Positions 45,977 through 53,586 of a DNA stretch of 64,000 nucleotides are shown here, in pieces (position 1 is the first letter of the stretch; each line of letters begins with the position of its first letter). The stretch is taken from positions 1,984,001 to 2,048,000 of the forward strand of contig NZ_AP022579.1 of the NCBI RefSeq assembly GCF_010731295.1, in the 5' to 3' direction. The DNA comes from Mycolicibacterium boenickei (GTDB taxonomy: Bacteria; Actinomycetota; Actinomycetes; Mycobacteriales; Mycobacteriaceae). Below the pieces are notes generated by a model that saw only the letters and a list, made by a program, of their open reading frames with translations, was not told where the DNA came from and ran no database searches. Position numbers and translations under genes: made by a program.

Positions 45977-46279
45977 ATGTTGAGGAGAACACGCCGGCGA
46001 GAGCACAATCCGGCGCCTCGTACCTGCGAACACCTCGATGCGGCGGTCGACGATCCGCAGCCGTTGACCCCCGGGCAATGCCAGGAATGCGAAGAACTCG
46101 GCGAGCACAACTGGGCGCATCTGCGGATGTGCCTGACGTGCGGCCACGTCGGTTGCTGTGACTCGAGTCCGCATCAGCATGCCACCAAGCACTTTCACCA
46201 GTCGGGTCATCCCGTCATGCGATCGGCTGAACCCGGTGAGAGTTGGCGTTGGTGCTATATCGACCATCGAGTCGGGTGA
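45977..46279 (+). CDS. UBP-type zinc finger protein
   Basis: 100 residues. The zinc-ligand pattern of the ubiquitin-protease-type finger is complete: C17 with H19, C35-x2-C38, C52-x2-C55, C60, H67, H73 and H78, in CQECEELGEHNWAHLRMC and GHVGCCDSSPHQHATKHF. In eukaryotes this domain binds the ubiquitin C-terminus; mycobacteria have no ubiquitin, so here it may bind another C-terminal peptide. Divergent from the antiporter gene with only 43 bp between. Start chosen at ATG 45977. Confidence 0.85.
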   Translation: MLRRTRRREHNPAPRTCEHLDAAVDDPQPLTPGQCQECEELGEHNWAHLRMCLTCGHVGCCDSSPHQHATKHFHQSGHPVMRSAEPGESWRWCYIDHRVG

Positions 46280-46303
46280 CGATCTGGCAGGCTGGTGCGT
46301 GCG

Positions 46304-47632
46304 ATGAGTGAATCGATTGAGGACGCGCAGACCGATGACCTGACCGACGATCAGGTCGACGGCGCCGAAGATGCTCCGGCCGAGGCCAAGCCGGCCGACA
46401 ACGGGCAGGAAGCAGTCCAGCCCGCCGAAGTCAAAACCGCCGAAGCCAAACCCACCGAACCCGCAGCGACGGTCCTGCTGCTGGGTTCGGGTGATCTGAG
46501 CCGTGAGCTGGCGCTGGCGTTCCAGCGGCTGGGCGGCGTCGTCGTGGCCGCCGACCGGTACTACGCGCCCGCGCACGGTGTCGCGGACCGCTCGGCGGTG
46601 ATCAAGATGAACGACGCCGAGGAGCTCGCCGCCCTGATCGAGCGGGAAAAGCCCCGTTACGTGGTGGCCGAATCCGGTGTCATCGCCGCCGACGCGTTGA
46701 TCGCGGTGGCCGAGCGCGGCGACATCGAGGTCCTGCCGGCTCCGCGCAGCATCCGGCTGAGTCAGGACCGCGAGGGCCTGCGTCGGCTGGCGTCGGACGA
46801 GCTGGGCCTGCCTACGGTGCCGTTCTGGTTCGCCGGGTCGGCCGAGGAGCTGACAGCGGTGGCCGAGCATGCCGGGTTCCCGTTGCTGGTCAAGCCGGTG
46901 GTCGGGGCCCAGCGTGACGGAGAGTCGGTGCTGCTGCGTGCCGATGACGTCGAGCCGGCCTGGCAGCGGGCGACGACGGCCGGTCACATCGCCCACAACC
47001 GGGTGCTGGCCGAGTCTGTCGTCGAGGTCGAATACGAGATCACGATGCTGACCGTGCGCACCGCCGGACCCAGCGGCCCCGGTGTGCAGTTCTGTGAGCC
47101 GATCGGACACCGTCAGGTGGGGACCGACGTGCTGGAGGCCTGGCAGCCGCAGGCGCTGTCGCCTGCGGCGCTGGACGCCGCGAAGTCGATCTCCGCGCGG
47201 ATCGTCAACTCGCTGGGCGGCCGCGGGGTTTTCGGGGTTGAGCTGCTGGTTCAGGGCGATGACGTGTACTTCTCCGACGTGCGCATCCGGCCCCACGACA
47301 GTGGGCTGGTGACACTGCGGTCGCAGCGGCTGTCGGAATTCGAGATGCACGCACGGGCGATCCTGGGCCTGGCGGTGGACACGATCATGATCTCCCCGGC
47401 GGCAGCCGAGGTCAGCTACGGCGGCGCCGACGCCGTCGAGCCGCCGGCCGACATCAGCGCTGTGCTGGCCGAGGCACTGGCCACCTCCGAAAGCGATGTA
47501 CGGCTGTTCGGCAGCCCCGGTGAATCCGAACCGCCGCGCCGTCTCGGAGTGGCGCTGGCCACCGCTCCTGACGTGATCATCGCCCGGGACCGCGCCCGTC
47601 GGGTCGGCACCGCGCTGCGCAAGCTGTGGTAG
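46304..47632 (+). CDS. purT: PurT-like ATP-grasp protein (formate-dependent GAR transformylase type)
   Basis: 442 residues. PurT makes formylglycinamide ribonucleotide from GAR, formate and ATP. PurT-like order is clear: LLLGSGDLSRELALAFQRLG (57-76), DREGLRRLASDELGLP, FCEPIGHRQVGTDVLEAWQP, GGRGVFGVELLV, RPHDSGLVTLRSQRLSEF. Two features are odd. An acidic Ala/Glu/Pro extension occupies the first 55 residues. The ATP loop (GAQRDGE, 201-207) lacks the Ser/Gly/Lys pattern I recall for E. coli PurT, and a SDV replaces SEV. Activity is therefore uncertain. ATG 46304 chosen over GTG 46295. Confidence 0.8.
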   Translation: MSESIEDAQTDDLTDDQVDGAEDAPAEAKPADNGQEAVQPAEVKTAEAKPTEPAATVLLLGSGDLSRELALAFQRLGGVVVAADRYYAPAHGVADRSAVIKMNDAEELAALIEREKPRYVVAESGVIAADALIAVAERGDIEVLPAPRSIRLSQDREGLRRLASDELGLPTVPFWFAGSAEELTAVAEHAGFPLLVKPVVGAQRDGESVLLRADDVEPAWQRATTAGHIAHNRVLAESVVEVEYEITMLTVRTAGPSGPGVQFCEPIGHRQVGTDVLEAWQPQALSPAALDAAKSISARIVNSLGGRGVFGVELLVQGDDVYFSDVRIRPHDSGLVTLRSQRLSEFEMHARAILGLAVDTIMISPAAAEVSYGGADAVEPPADISAVLAEALATSESDVRLFGSPGESEPPRRLGVALATAPDVIIARDRARRVGTALRKLW

Positions 47633-47638
47633 GCCGGG

Positions 47639-48094
47639 ATGGCTGAGGAACCAGGCGAAACCGAAGATCGGCCGACGATGGCGCCCTTCCTGGGCGCGTT
47701 GGCCGTCATTGTGCTCGTGGTGATCGTTGTCATCCTGCTCAACGTCTTCGGCAGTGACGGGCGCAGCGAGGAGCAGAAGGTGAGCCTCGCCGCGGTCGGC
47801 CAGAACGATGCGCTGCAGCGGGAGAATTTCGGTGAATTCTCCGGCTACACCTGTACCGCCCGGCGCGGAACCGAGGCAGATTTCATTGCCCGCCAGCGTG
47901 ATTCGGTGGCAAAGCAAGGCGCCAGATACGTGGACGACGTGAAGGAGATCAAGGTCGAGGGGGATCGGGCCAGCGCGACGGTGGTCTACCACTTCGGCAA
48001 TACCCCTGACACCAAGGTGGACACCGAGACGGCATTCGTGCGTGAGGACGGCGAGTGGCGTGTCTGCTCGAGTGTGGGAGACTCACGCCCGTGA
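47639..48094 (+). CDS. Small single-pass membrane protein with exported domain
   Basis: 151 residues. One membrane segment (about 15-37, rich in Val/Ile) and a C-terminal domain of about 110 residues with two Cys (GYTCTAR, WRVCSS). The shape recalls the NTF2-like exported domains of mycobacterial Mce-associated or DUF4878 proteins, similar to the protein at 33669-34472. Function unknown. The stop overlaps the rhodanese GTG by 4 bp. Confidence 0.72.
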   Translation: MAEEPGETEDRPTMAPFLGALAVIVLVVIVVILLNVFGSDGRSEEQKVSLAAVGQNDALQRENFGEFSGYTCTARRGTEADFIARQRDSVAKQGARYVDDVKEIKVEGDRASATVVYHFGNTPDTKVDTETAFVREDGEWRVCSSVGDSRP

Positions 48095-48504
48095 GCTATG
48101 CGGGAGACATCACGCCCGAGGAAGCCTGGAAACTTCTGAGTGAGAACTCTGAGGCCGTGCTGGTGGACTGCCGGACCGACGCCGAATGGCGCTTCGTCGG
48201 TGTGCCGGACCTGTCCAGCCTCGAGCGTGACGTGGTGTACGTGGAATGGAACCGGAACGACGGCAGCCACAACGATGGGTTCGTCGAAGATCTCCAGGCG
48301 TCCGGAGTGACGCCTGGTGAGCGGCCGGTGGTCTTCCTGTGTCGCTCCGGTAACCGTTCGATCGGCGCTGCCGAGGCCGCCACCGCGGCAGGCATCGGGC
48401 CGTCGTACAACATCCTCGACGGATTCGAGGGCAATCTCGACGAGAACCGCCACCGCGGCGGTACCGGCTGGAAAGCCGTCGGTCTGCCTTGGACACAGAG
48501 TTGA
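48091..48504 (+). CDS. Rhodanese-like sulfurtransferase domain protein
   Basis: 137 residues, one rhodanese domain. The active loop is FLCRSGNRSIGAAE with the persulfide-forming Cys in C-R-S-G-N-R-S, preceded by VLVDCRTDAEWRFVGVPDL. It transfers sulfane sulfur to an acceptor. Placed just before metZ (20-bp gap), as Rv0390 before Rv0391, so a role in sulfur supply to or around homocysteine synthesis is plausible. GTG start overlapping the previous stop. Confidence 0.9.
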   Translation: MSYAGDITPEEAWKLLSENSEAVLVDCRTDAEWRFVGVPDLSSLERDVVYVEWNRNDGSHNDGFVEDLQASGVTPGERPVVFLCRSGNRSIGAAEAATAAGIGPSYNILDGFEGNLDENRHRGGTGWKAVGLPWTQS

Positions 48505-48524
48505 GTAGCAGGGCCGAAGACGAT

Positions 48525-49733
48525 ATGACCGACATCCCATCTGTCCGGATCCCGGCTGCGCTGCCCGAGGGCGTCAGCCAGGCCACCATCGGTGTGCGCG
48601 GCGGCCTGCTGCGCTCGGAGTTCGAGGAAACCGCCGAGGCGATGTACCTGACCTCCGGGTACGTCTACGAGTCCGCGTCCGCGGCCGAGAAGGCCTTCAC
48701 CGGCGAGATCGACCGCTTCGTCTACTCCCGCTACGGCAACCCGACCATCTCGATGTTCGAGGAGCGGCTGCGCCTGATCGAGGGCGCACCCGCGTGCTTC
48801 GCCACCGCCACCGGTATGGCGGCCGTGTTCACCGCGTTGGGTGCGCTGTTGGGGGCAGGCGACCGCTTGGTGGCGGCCCGCAGCCTGTTCGGGTCGTGCT
48901 TCGTGGTGTGTAGCGAGATCCTGCCGCGGTGGGGCGTGGAGACGGTCTTCGTCGACGGGGACGACCTCTCGCAGTGGGAGGAGGCGCTGTCGGTTCCGAC
49001 CCAGGCGGTGTTCTTCGAGACGCCGTCCAACCCGATGCAGTCGCTGGTGGACATCGCCGCGGTGTCCGAGCTGGCGCATGCTGCCGGGGCGAAGGTGGTG
49101 CTGGACAACGTCTTTGCCACTCCGCTGCTTCAGCAGGGCATGCCGCTGGGAGCGGACGTGGTGGTGTACTCCGGTACCAAGCACATCGACGGCCAGGGCC
49201 GGGTGCTGGGCGGGGCGATCCTCGGCGACAAGGAGTACATCGACGGTCCGGTGCAGAAGCTCATGCGCCACACCGGTCCGGCGATCAGTGCCTTCAACGC
49301 CTGGACGTTGCTGAAAGGCCTTGAGACGCTTGCGGTTCGGGTGGACTACTCGAACCGCTCGGCACACTCGGTGGCCGAGTTCCTGGAGGCCAAGCCCGGG
49401 GTGAACTGGGTGAAATACCCGTTCCTGGAATCTCATCCGCAGTACGACCTGGCCAAGCATCAGATGCGCGGCGGCGGCACCGTGGTCACCTTCGAGCTCG
49501 ACGGCGGCAAGGACCGCGCCTTCGAGGTGCTCGACAAGCTGCGGGTCATCGACATCTCCAACAACCTCGGCGATGCCAAGACCCTGATCACCCATCCGGC
49601 CACCACCACCCACCGGGCCATGGGTCCGGAGGGCCGGGCGGCCATCGGCCTCGGCGACGGCGTGGTCCGCATCTCGGTCGGCCTGGAAGGTACCGAGGAC
49701 CTGATCGCCGACCTGGACCAGGCGCTGGGCTAG
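48525..49733 (+). CDS. metZ: O-succinylhomoserine sulfhydrylase
   Basis: PLP enzyme that makes homocysteine from O-succinylhomoserine and sulfide. 402 residues. VYSRYGNPT, ATGMAAVFTALGALL, VFFETPSNPMQSLVDI, the PLP Lys in YSGTKHIDGQGR, and the terminal GDGVVRISVGLE. Start MTDIPSVRIP matches the M. tuberculosis MetZ start as recalled; an in-frame TTG at 48489 is rejected. Next to a rhodanese, as in other mycobacteria. Confidence 0.95.
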   Translation: MTDIPSVRIPAALPEGVSQATIGVRGGLLRSEFEETAEAMYLTSGYVYESASAAEKAFTGEIDRFVYSRYGNPTISMFEERLRLIEGAPACFATATGMAAVFTALGALLGAGDRLVAARSLFGSCFVVCSEILPRWGVETVFVDGDDLSQWEEALSVPTQAVFFETPSNPMQSLVDIAAVSELAHAAGAKVVLDNVFATPLLQQGMPLGADVVVYSGTKHIDGQGRVLGGAILGDKEYIDGPVQKLMRHTGPAISAFNAWTLLKGLETLAVRVDYSNRSAHSVAEFLEAKPGVNWVKYPFLESHPQYDLAKHQMRGGGTVVTFELDGGKDRAFEVLDKLRVIDISNNLGDAKTLITHPATTTHRAMGPEGRAAIGLGDGVVRISVGLEGTEDLIADLDQALG

Positions 49734-49736
49734 CGC

Positions 49737-50147
49737 GTGTCACGGGGATCCGACGCGAAGAAGGCCCGCCGCCGCAAGCGGCAGGCCGTCCGGAGTGTGA
49801 ACCGGGTGTCGGCGGAATCCGTCGACCAGTTGGCGGACATCCCCGATGCCGTAGTGGCCGACCTGGCCGAGTTCGACGAGCGAATCACCCAGCGCGGCTG
49901 GGAGTTCGACGAGGAACAGTCCAACGACGATTACGCGGTGTGGTTTTACGAGCCGTCCGGAGCCCACGTGGAGGACGGGCTGCCCGTGACCTCGATGTGG
50001 CTGGATGCGGCCGAGGACGGCGAGATCGTGCGGGTGGTGTTCGTCGGCAGCGTCGAACGCTACGAGTTCACCCATGACGAATTGACCGGCGCCCTCGACG
50101 TCATCGAGGGCTACCGCGCCGGTCGGCCACTGCCCGAGTTCGGCTAG
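49737..50147 (+). CDS. Conserved hypothetical protein
   Basis: 136 residues, soluble. A very basic N-terminus (KKARRRKRQAVRS) is followed by an acidic alpha/beta domain (RGWEFDEEQSNDDYAVWFYE, VTSMWLDAAEDGEIVRVVFV). No known domain recognised. It begins 3 bp after metZ and probably shares its transcript. Role unknown. Confidence 0.7.
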   Translation: MSRGSDAKKARRRKRQAVRSVNRVSAESVDQLADIPDAVVADLAEFDERITQRGWEFDEEQSNDDYAVWFYEPSGAHVEDGLPVTSMWLDAAEDGEIVRVVFVGSVERYEFTHDELTGALDVIEGYRAGRPLPEFG

Positions 50148-50166
50148 CTCGCCCGACAAACTTGAC

Positions 50167-50183
50167 CCTCACGCGACGTGAGG
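50167..50183. promoter_or_regulatory. Palindrome CCTCACG-CGA-CGTGAGG behind a TTGACC -35 box
   Basis: Perfect 7-bp arms with a 3-bp spacer, starting directly at the -35-like TTGACC (50162-50167), 17 bp upstream of GTG 50200. This is the place MerR/TipA-type regulators bind, in the spacer of their own promoter. Confidence 0.65.
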
Positions 50184-50199
50184 CACCAGCCTGATCTAT

Positions 50200-50982
50200 G
50201 TGACGCGGGAGATGCAGGTGGACGAACTCACCGTGGGCGAAGTCGCGGAGCGCTTCGGTATCACGGTCCGGACGCTTCACCACTACGACGCAATCGGGTT
50301 GTTGAACCCGAGTCGGCGTGCCGCCTCGGGATATCGGGTGTACACGTCGGCGGACCTGACACGCCTGTCCCAGATCATCGTTTACCGCCGGCTCGAGCTG
50401 TCGCTCGACGAGATCGCGAGCCTGCTGGACGAGGGCGACGAGATCAGCCACCTGGTTCGTCAGCGCGAACGCGTCATGGCCCGGCTCGACGAGTTGAAGG
50501 ACCTCGTCGAGGCAATCGACCAGGCATTGGAGAAGGTAATGACCGATACCCCCATGACCGACGACGACATGCGCGAACTCTTCGGCGACGGCTTCGACGA
50601 CTACCAGGCGGAGGCTGCGCAAAAGTGGGGCGACACCGAAGAGTGGAAGGAATCGCAGCGGCGGGCGAAGTCCTACGGCAAGGACGACTGGGTCCAGATC
50701 AAGGGCGAAGGCGAGGCGGTGGAGAAGGCCTTGTCGGATGCTTTCCGCGCTGGGCTCGCGCCCGACTCCGAAACGGCGATGGACGCAGCCGAGCAGCACC
50801 GGCTCCACGTGCATCGCTGGTTCTACGACTGCCCGCCGACCGTCCATCGCAAGCTCGGCGACATGTACGTGAGCGACCCGAAGTACGTCGCCACGTACGA
50901 CGAATCATTCGGGCTCCCCGGCCTCGCGGCCTACTGCCGCGACGCGATCCATGCGAACGCGGACCGAACTGTGGGCGATTAG
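50200..50982 (+). CDS. MerR family regulator with TipAS-type ligand domain
   Basis: 260 residues. The N-terminal MerR winged helix (about 9-80: TVGEVAERFGITVRTLHHYD, then RRAASGYRVYTSADLTRLSQ) is followed by a dimerising coiled coil (80-120). A C-terminal TipAS-like domain (about 145-255) contains HRWFYDCPPTVHRKLGDMYV and DPKYVATYDES. TipA proteins sense thiopeptide-type drugs or other cationic compounds by covalent or tight binding. A 17-bp palindrome lies in its promoter, implying autoregulation. Start GTG 50200 or ATG 50212. Convergent with an SDR (4-bp overlap). Confidence 0.9.
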   Translation: MTREMQVDELTVGEVAERFGITVRTLHHYDAIGLLNPSRRAASGYRVYTSADLTRLSQIIVYRRLELSLDEIASLLDEGDEISHLVRQRERVMARLDELKDLVEAIDQALEKVMTDTPMTDDDMRELFGDGFDDYQAEAAQKWGDTEEWKESQRRAKSYGKDDWVQIKGEGEAVEKALSDAFRAGLAPDSETAMDAAEQHRLHVHRWFYDCPPTVHRKLGDMYVSDPKYVATYDESFGLPGLAAYCRDAIHANADRTVGD

Positions 50983-51842
50983 CGCGTCCCGCCGGAGTCG
51001 ATGACTCCCTGGGCTGACTGGGCTCGGTCCTCGTAGCTCTTGCGCTTGGCGGCGTCGAACTCCAGGAACACGCTGTCCAGGCCGAGCTTCTTGTTCATCC
51101 AGCGACGGCCCTTGGGTGGCAGCATCTGTGCGGCCTGCGCGGTGAAGCGCAGCGGCGGCGGGACCGACACATGGGTCTTGGGCTTGTTGAGCGTCTTGAT
51201 GATCGCCGCGGCAATGTCCTCGGGCTCGACCGGCTTGATCGCCCCGCTGGACTTGGTGCCTGCGATCAGGTCGGTGTTGGTGAACGGCGGCATGACCACG
51301 GAGACGTCCACCCCGTGCGGGGCCATCTCGTCGGCCAGCGCGGTGGTCAGGCCGACCACGGCGTACTTGGCGCCGACGTAGACCACCTGGCCAGGCAGTG
51401 GGATCAGTCCCGACAGCGACGCGATGTTGATGACGTGCCCGCTGCGGCGCTTCACCATCTCGGGCAGTGCCAGCTGGCAACCGGTCAGCACGCCGTACAC
51501 GTTGACCTCGATGGACGACCGGATGGACTGCTCGGACTGCTCCAGGAACGGGCCGATGGGCATGACGCCGGCGTTGTTGATCAGCACGTCGATGTGGCCG
51601 CCGCCGTCGGTGCGGGCCTTGTCCAGGAACGTCGCGAACGACTCGCGGTCGGTGACGTCGAGCGGGTAGCCGGACACCGGGCCGAGCTTGGTCAGCTCGA
51701 CGACCGCCGATTCCTGCAGTGCCACGTCACGGTCGCCGATCACGACCCGGGCGCCGCGGGCCAGCAGGGCCTTGGCGGTGGCGTAACCGATGCCGCGCGC
51801 GGCGCCGGTGATCGCGATGGTCTTGCCCCTGATGTTGTCCAT
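50979..51842 (-). CDS. Short-chain dehydrogenase/reductase
   Basis: 287 residues. TGAARGIGYATAKALLARGA cofactor motif, GDRDV at the end of beta-2 (Asp suggests NAD+), NNAGVMP, and the catalytic Ser/Tyr/Lys in IASLSG and YVGAKYA. The C-terminal 60 residues (ADEMAP... LPPKGRRWMNKKLGLD) match the mycobacterial SDR group often next to lipid genes. ATG 51842 is chosen over the frame start at 51866, because the palindrome at 51850-51869 would otherwise be coding. Confidence 0.88.
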   Translation of the reverse strand: MDNIRGKTIAITGAARGIGYATAKALLARGARVVIGDRDVALQESAVVELTKLGPVSGYPLDVTDRESFATFLDKARTDGGGHIDVLINNAGVMPIGPFLEQSEQSIRSSIEVNVYGVLTGCQLALPEMVKRRSGHVINIASLSGLIPLPGQVVYVGAKYAVVGLTTALADEMAPHGVDVSVVMPPFTNTDLIAGTKSSGAIKPVEPEDIAAAIIKTLNKPKTHVSVPPPLRFTAQAAQMLPPKGRRWMNKKLGLDSVFLEFDAAKRKSYEDRAQSAQGVIDSGGTR

Positions 51843-51849
51843 GGCGGCG

Positions 51850-51869
51850 AACTTTACACGTGTCAAGTT
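51850..51869. promoter_or_regulatory. Near-perfect 20-bp palindrome AACTTnACACGTGTnAAGTT
   Basis: All positions pair except the two marked n. It lies 8 bp upstream of the SDR ATG and 44 bp before the divergent methyltransferase. A TetR-type regulator is a natural candidate binder, but none is adjacent. Confidence 0.65.
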
Positions 51870-51898
51870 TTAGGCGGAAGGGGGTCGGCGAAGCGGCG

Positions 51899-51904
51899 TA
51901 GTCT
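51899..51904 (+). promoter_or_regulatory. -10 element TAGTCT, leaderless-type promoter
   Basis: TAGTCT ends 8 nt before GTG 51913 (ATG 51916 follows directly). It suggests a leaderless or very short-leader mRNA for the methyltransferase. Confidence 0.4.
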
Positions 51905-51912
51905 GGGCGGGC

Positions 51913-52995
51913 GTGATGGCGAATGGCACCGATCAGCAGGCAATTACCGAAACCGCAGAAGATTTCTTCGACCGGATCACCGCGGCGATCGACAGCGCCG
52001 GGTTGACCCTTCTGTTGAGTATCGGTCACCAGACCGGGCTGTTCGATGCGATGGCGAAGCTGCCGTCGGCCACCAGCACCGAGATCGCCGAGGCGGCCCG
52101 TCTCGATGAGCGGTATGTCCGGGAATGGCTGGGCGGAATGGCTGCGGGGCGGGTGGTCGATTACGACGCGGATGCCTCGACATACCGGTTGCCCGCCCAC
52201 CGCGCCGCCGCGTTGACGCGCGAGTCCGGCCTGGGCAACCTGGCGCGGCTGGCCCAGTACGTCCCGCTGATGTGCGAGGTCGAACAGAAGATCCTCGGCT
52301 GCTTCCGCGACGGCGGCGGCTTGAGCTACGGCGACTATCCGCGCTTTCACACCGTGATGGCCGAGCGCAGCGGTGAGGTATTCGACGCCGCCCTGATCAG
52401 CGATGTGCTGCCGTTGGTCGAGGACCTCCCGCGGCGGCTCGAGGCCGGGATCGACGTCGCAGACTTCGGTTGTGGCAGCGGATACGCCATCGGCCTCATG
52501 GCCCGGGCCTATCCGGCCAGCCGGTTCACCGGTGTCGACTTCTCCGAAGAGGCGACTGCCACCGGGGCCGCCGAGGCGGCCCGGCACGGGCTGACCAATG
52601 TCGCATTCCTGCCCGCCGACTTGGCGGAGCTCGACGTGACCGCGGCCTACGACCTCATCACGGCGTTCGATGCGATCCATGACCAGGCGCAGCCGGCTCG
52701 GGTGCTGGCGAACATCTATCGCGCGCTGCGGCCGGGTGGGGTGCTGCTGATGGCCGACATCAAGGCCTCCAGCCGGCTGGAGGACAACATCGGGGTGGCG
52801 ATGAGCACGTACCGCTACGCCGTGTCGCTGACGCACTGCATGTCGGTCTCGCTGGGCCTGGGTGGCGCCGGGCTTGGGACGATGTGGGGCAGGCAGTTGG
52901 CCGTGTCGATGCTGGCCGATGCCGGATTCGCCGATGTGGAGGTCGCCGAGGTCGACCAGGACCCGTCGAATTACTACTACCTCGCCAGAAAATGA
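51913..52995 (+). CDS. SAM-dependent methyltransferase with winged-helix N-domain
   Basis: 360 residues. The N-terminal dimerising winged-helix-like part (1-150: [33 protein letters not shown]) resembles O-methyltransferase/transcription-factor-like domains. The class I Rossmann domain has motif [29 protein letters not shown], and [15 protein letters not shown]. Similar proteins are common in mycobacteria; the substrate is unknown. Starts GTG-ATG, either could be used. Divergent from the SDR. Confidence 0.85.
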   Translation: MMANGTDQQAITETAEDFFDRITAAIDSAGLTLLLSIGHQTGLFDAMAKLPSATSTEIAEAARLDERYVREWLGGMAAGRVVDYDADASTYRLPAHRAAALTRESGLGNLARLAQYVPLMCEVEQKILGCFRDGGGLSYGDYPRFHTVMAERSGEVFDAALISDVLPLVEDLPRRLEAGIDVADFGCGSGYAIGLMARAYPASRFTGVDFSEEATATGAAEAARHGLTNVAFLPADLAELDVTAAYDLITAFDAIHDQAQPARVLANIYRALRPGGVLLMADIKASSRLEDNIGVAMSTYRYAVSLTHCMSVSLGLGGAGLGTMWGRQLAVSMLADAGFADVEVAEVDQDPSNYYYLARK

Positions 52996-53100
52996 CCGGC
53001 GCGGCAGGTTTCCGATCAGGCTGAGTCTGTGGGCATATCCCGCCCACGGCCGTGCGTTGAACCCGCCGTGGGTATGCAAACGGTGGTTAAGTCAGCCTCC

Positions 53101-53586
53101 GTGAGTGGTGTGCAGTTTGTCTCTGTCGACCTCGACGATCCGCTGGCCGAGCCGCTGCTGGCCGAGCTGTCCGTGGAGTACTCGGGCCGCTACGGCGGAA
53201 CGGTCGACCAGATGATGGGCTGGCTGCGGGGAAAGTCCGCCGACGAGTTCGCCCCGCCGTCCGGCGGGCTATACATCGGTGTGCTCGACGGTGTGCCGGT
53301 CACCGGCGGCGCCTTCACCCGGTTCGACGCCGAGACCGCCGAACTCAAGCGCATCTGGACCGACAGTCGCTTCCGGAAACGTGGATACGGCAGGGTGCTG
53401 CTGGCCCACCTCGAATCCGAGATCGCCGCCCGCGGGTATCGGAGGGTCTACCTCACGACGGGTCACCTGCAGCCGGAGGCCGAGGCGCTCTATGACTCTG
53501 CCGGATACACCCGGCTGACCGTGCCGCTGCCGCCTGAGGGAGGCGGGGCGGTGTTCCCGATCGCGTTCGAGAAGGAGCTGAGATGA
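53101..53586 (+). CDS. GNAT family N-acetyltransferase
   Basis: 161 residues from GTG 53101 (ATG 53074 is an in-frame alternative). Acetyl-CoA binding motif A is ELKRIWTDSRFRKRGYGRVL (RxxGxG/A in RKRGYG), followed by HLQPEAEALYDSAGYTRL, the typical C-terminal GNAT element. The acceptor amine is unknown. The stop overlaps the ATG of the next gene by 4 bp (ATGA). Confidence 0.87.
   Translation: MSGVQFVSVDLDDPLAEPLLAELSVEYSGRYGGTVDQMMGWLRGKSADEFAPPSGGLYIGVLDGVPVTGGAFTRFDAETAELKRIWTDSRFRKRGYGRVLLAHLESEIAARGYRRVYLTTGHLQPEAEALYDSAGYTRLTVPLPPEGGGAVFPIAFEKELR

Noticed and set aside
45934..46110. N-terminal extension of the Na+/H+ antiporter
   Set aside because: Sequence is Cys/Ser/Arg-rich and overlaps the zinc-finger gene; GTG 45933 has a ribosome site and begins the first membrane segment.
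45962..47992. 676-codon open frame antisense to the PurT-like gene
   Set aside because: Opposite a well-supported coding sequence and spans several genes; low-complexity translation.
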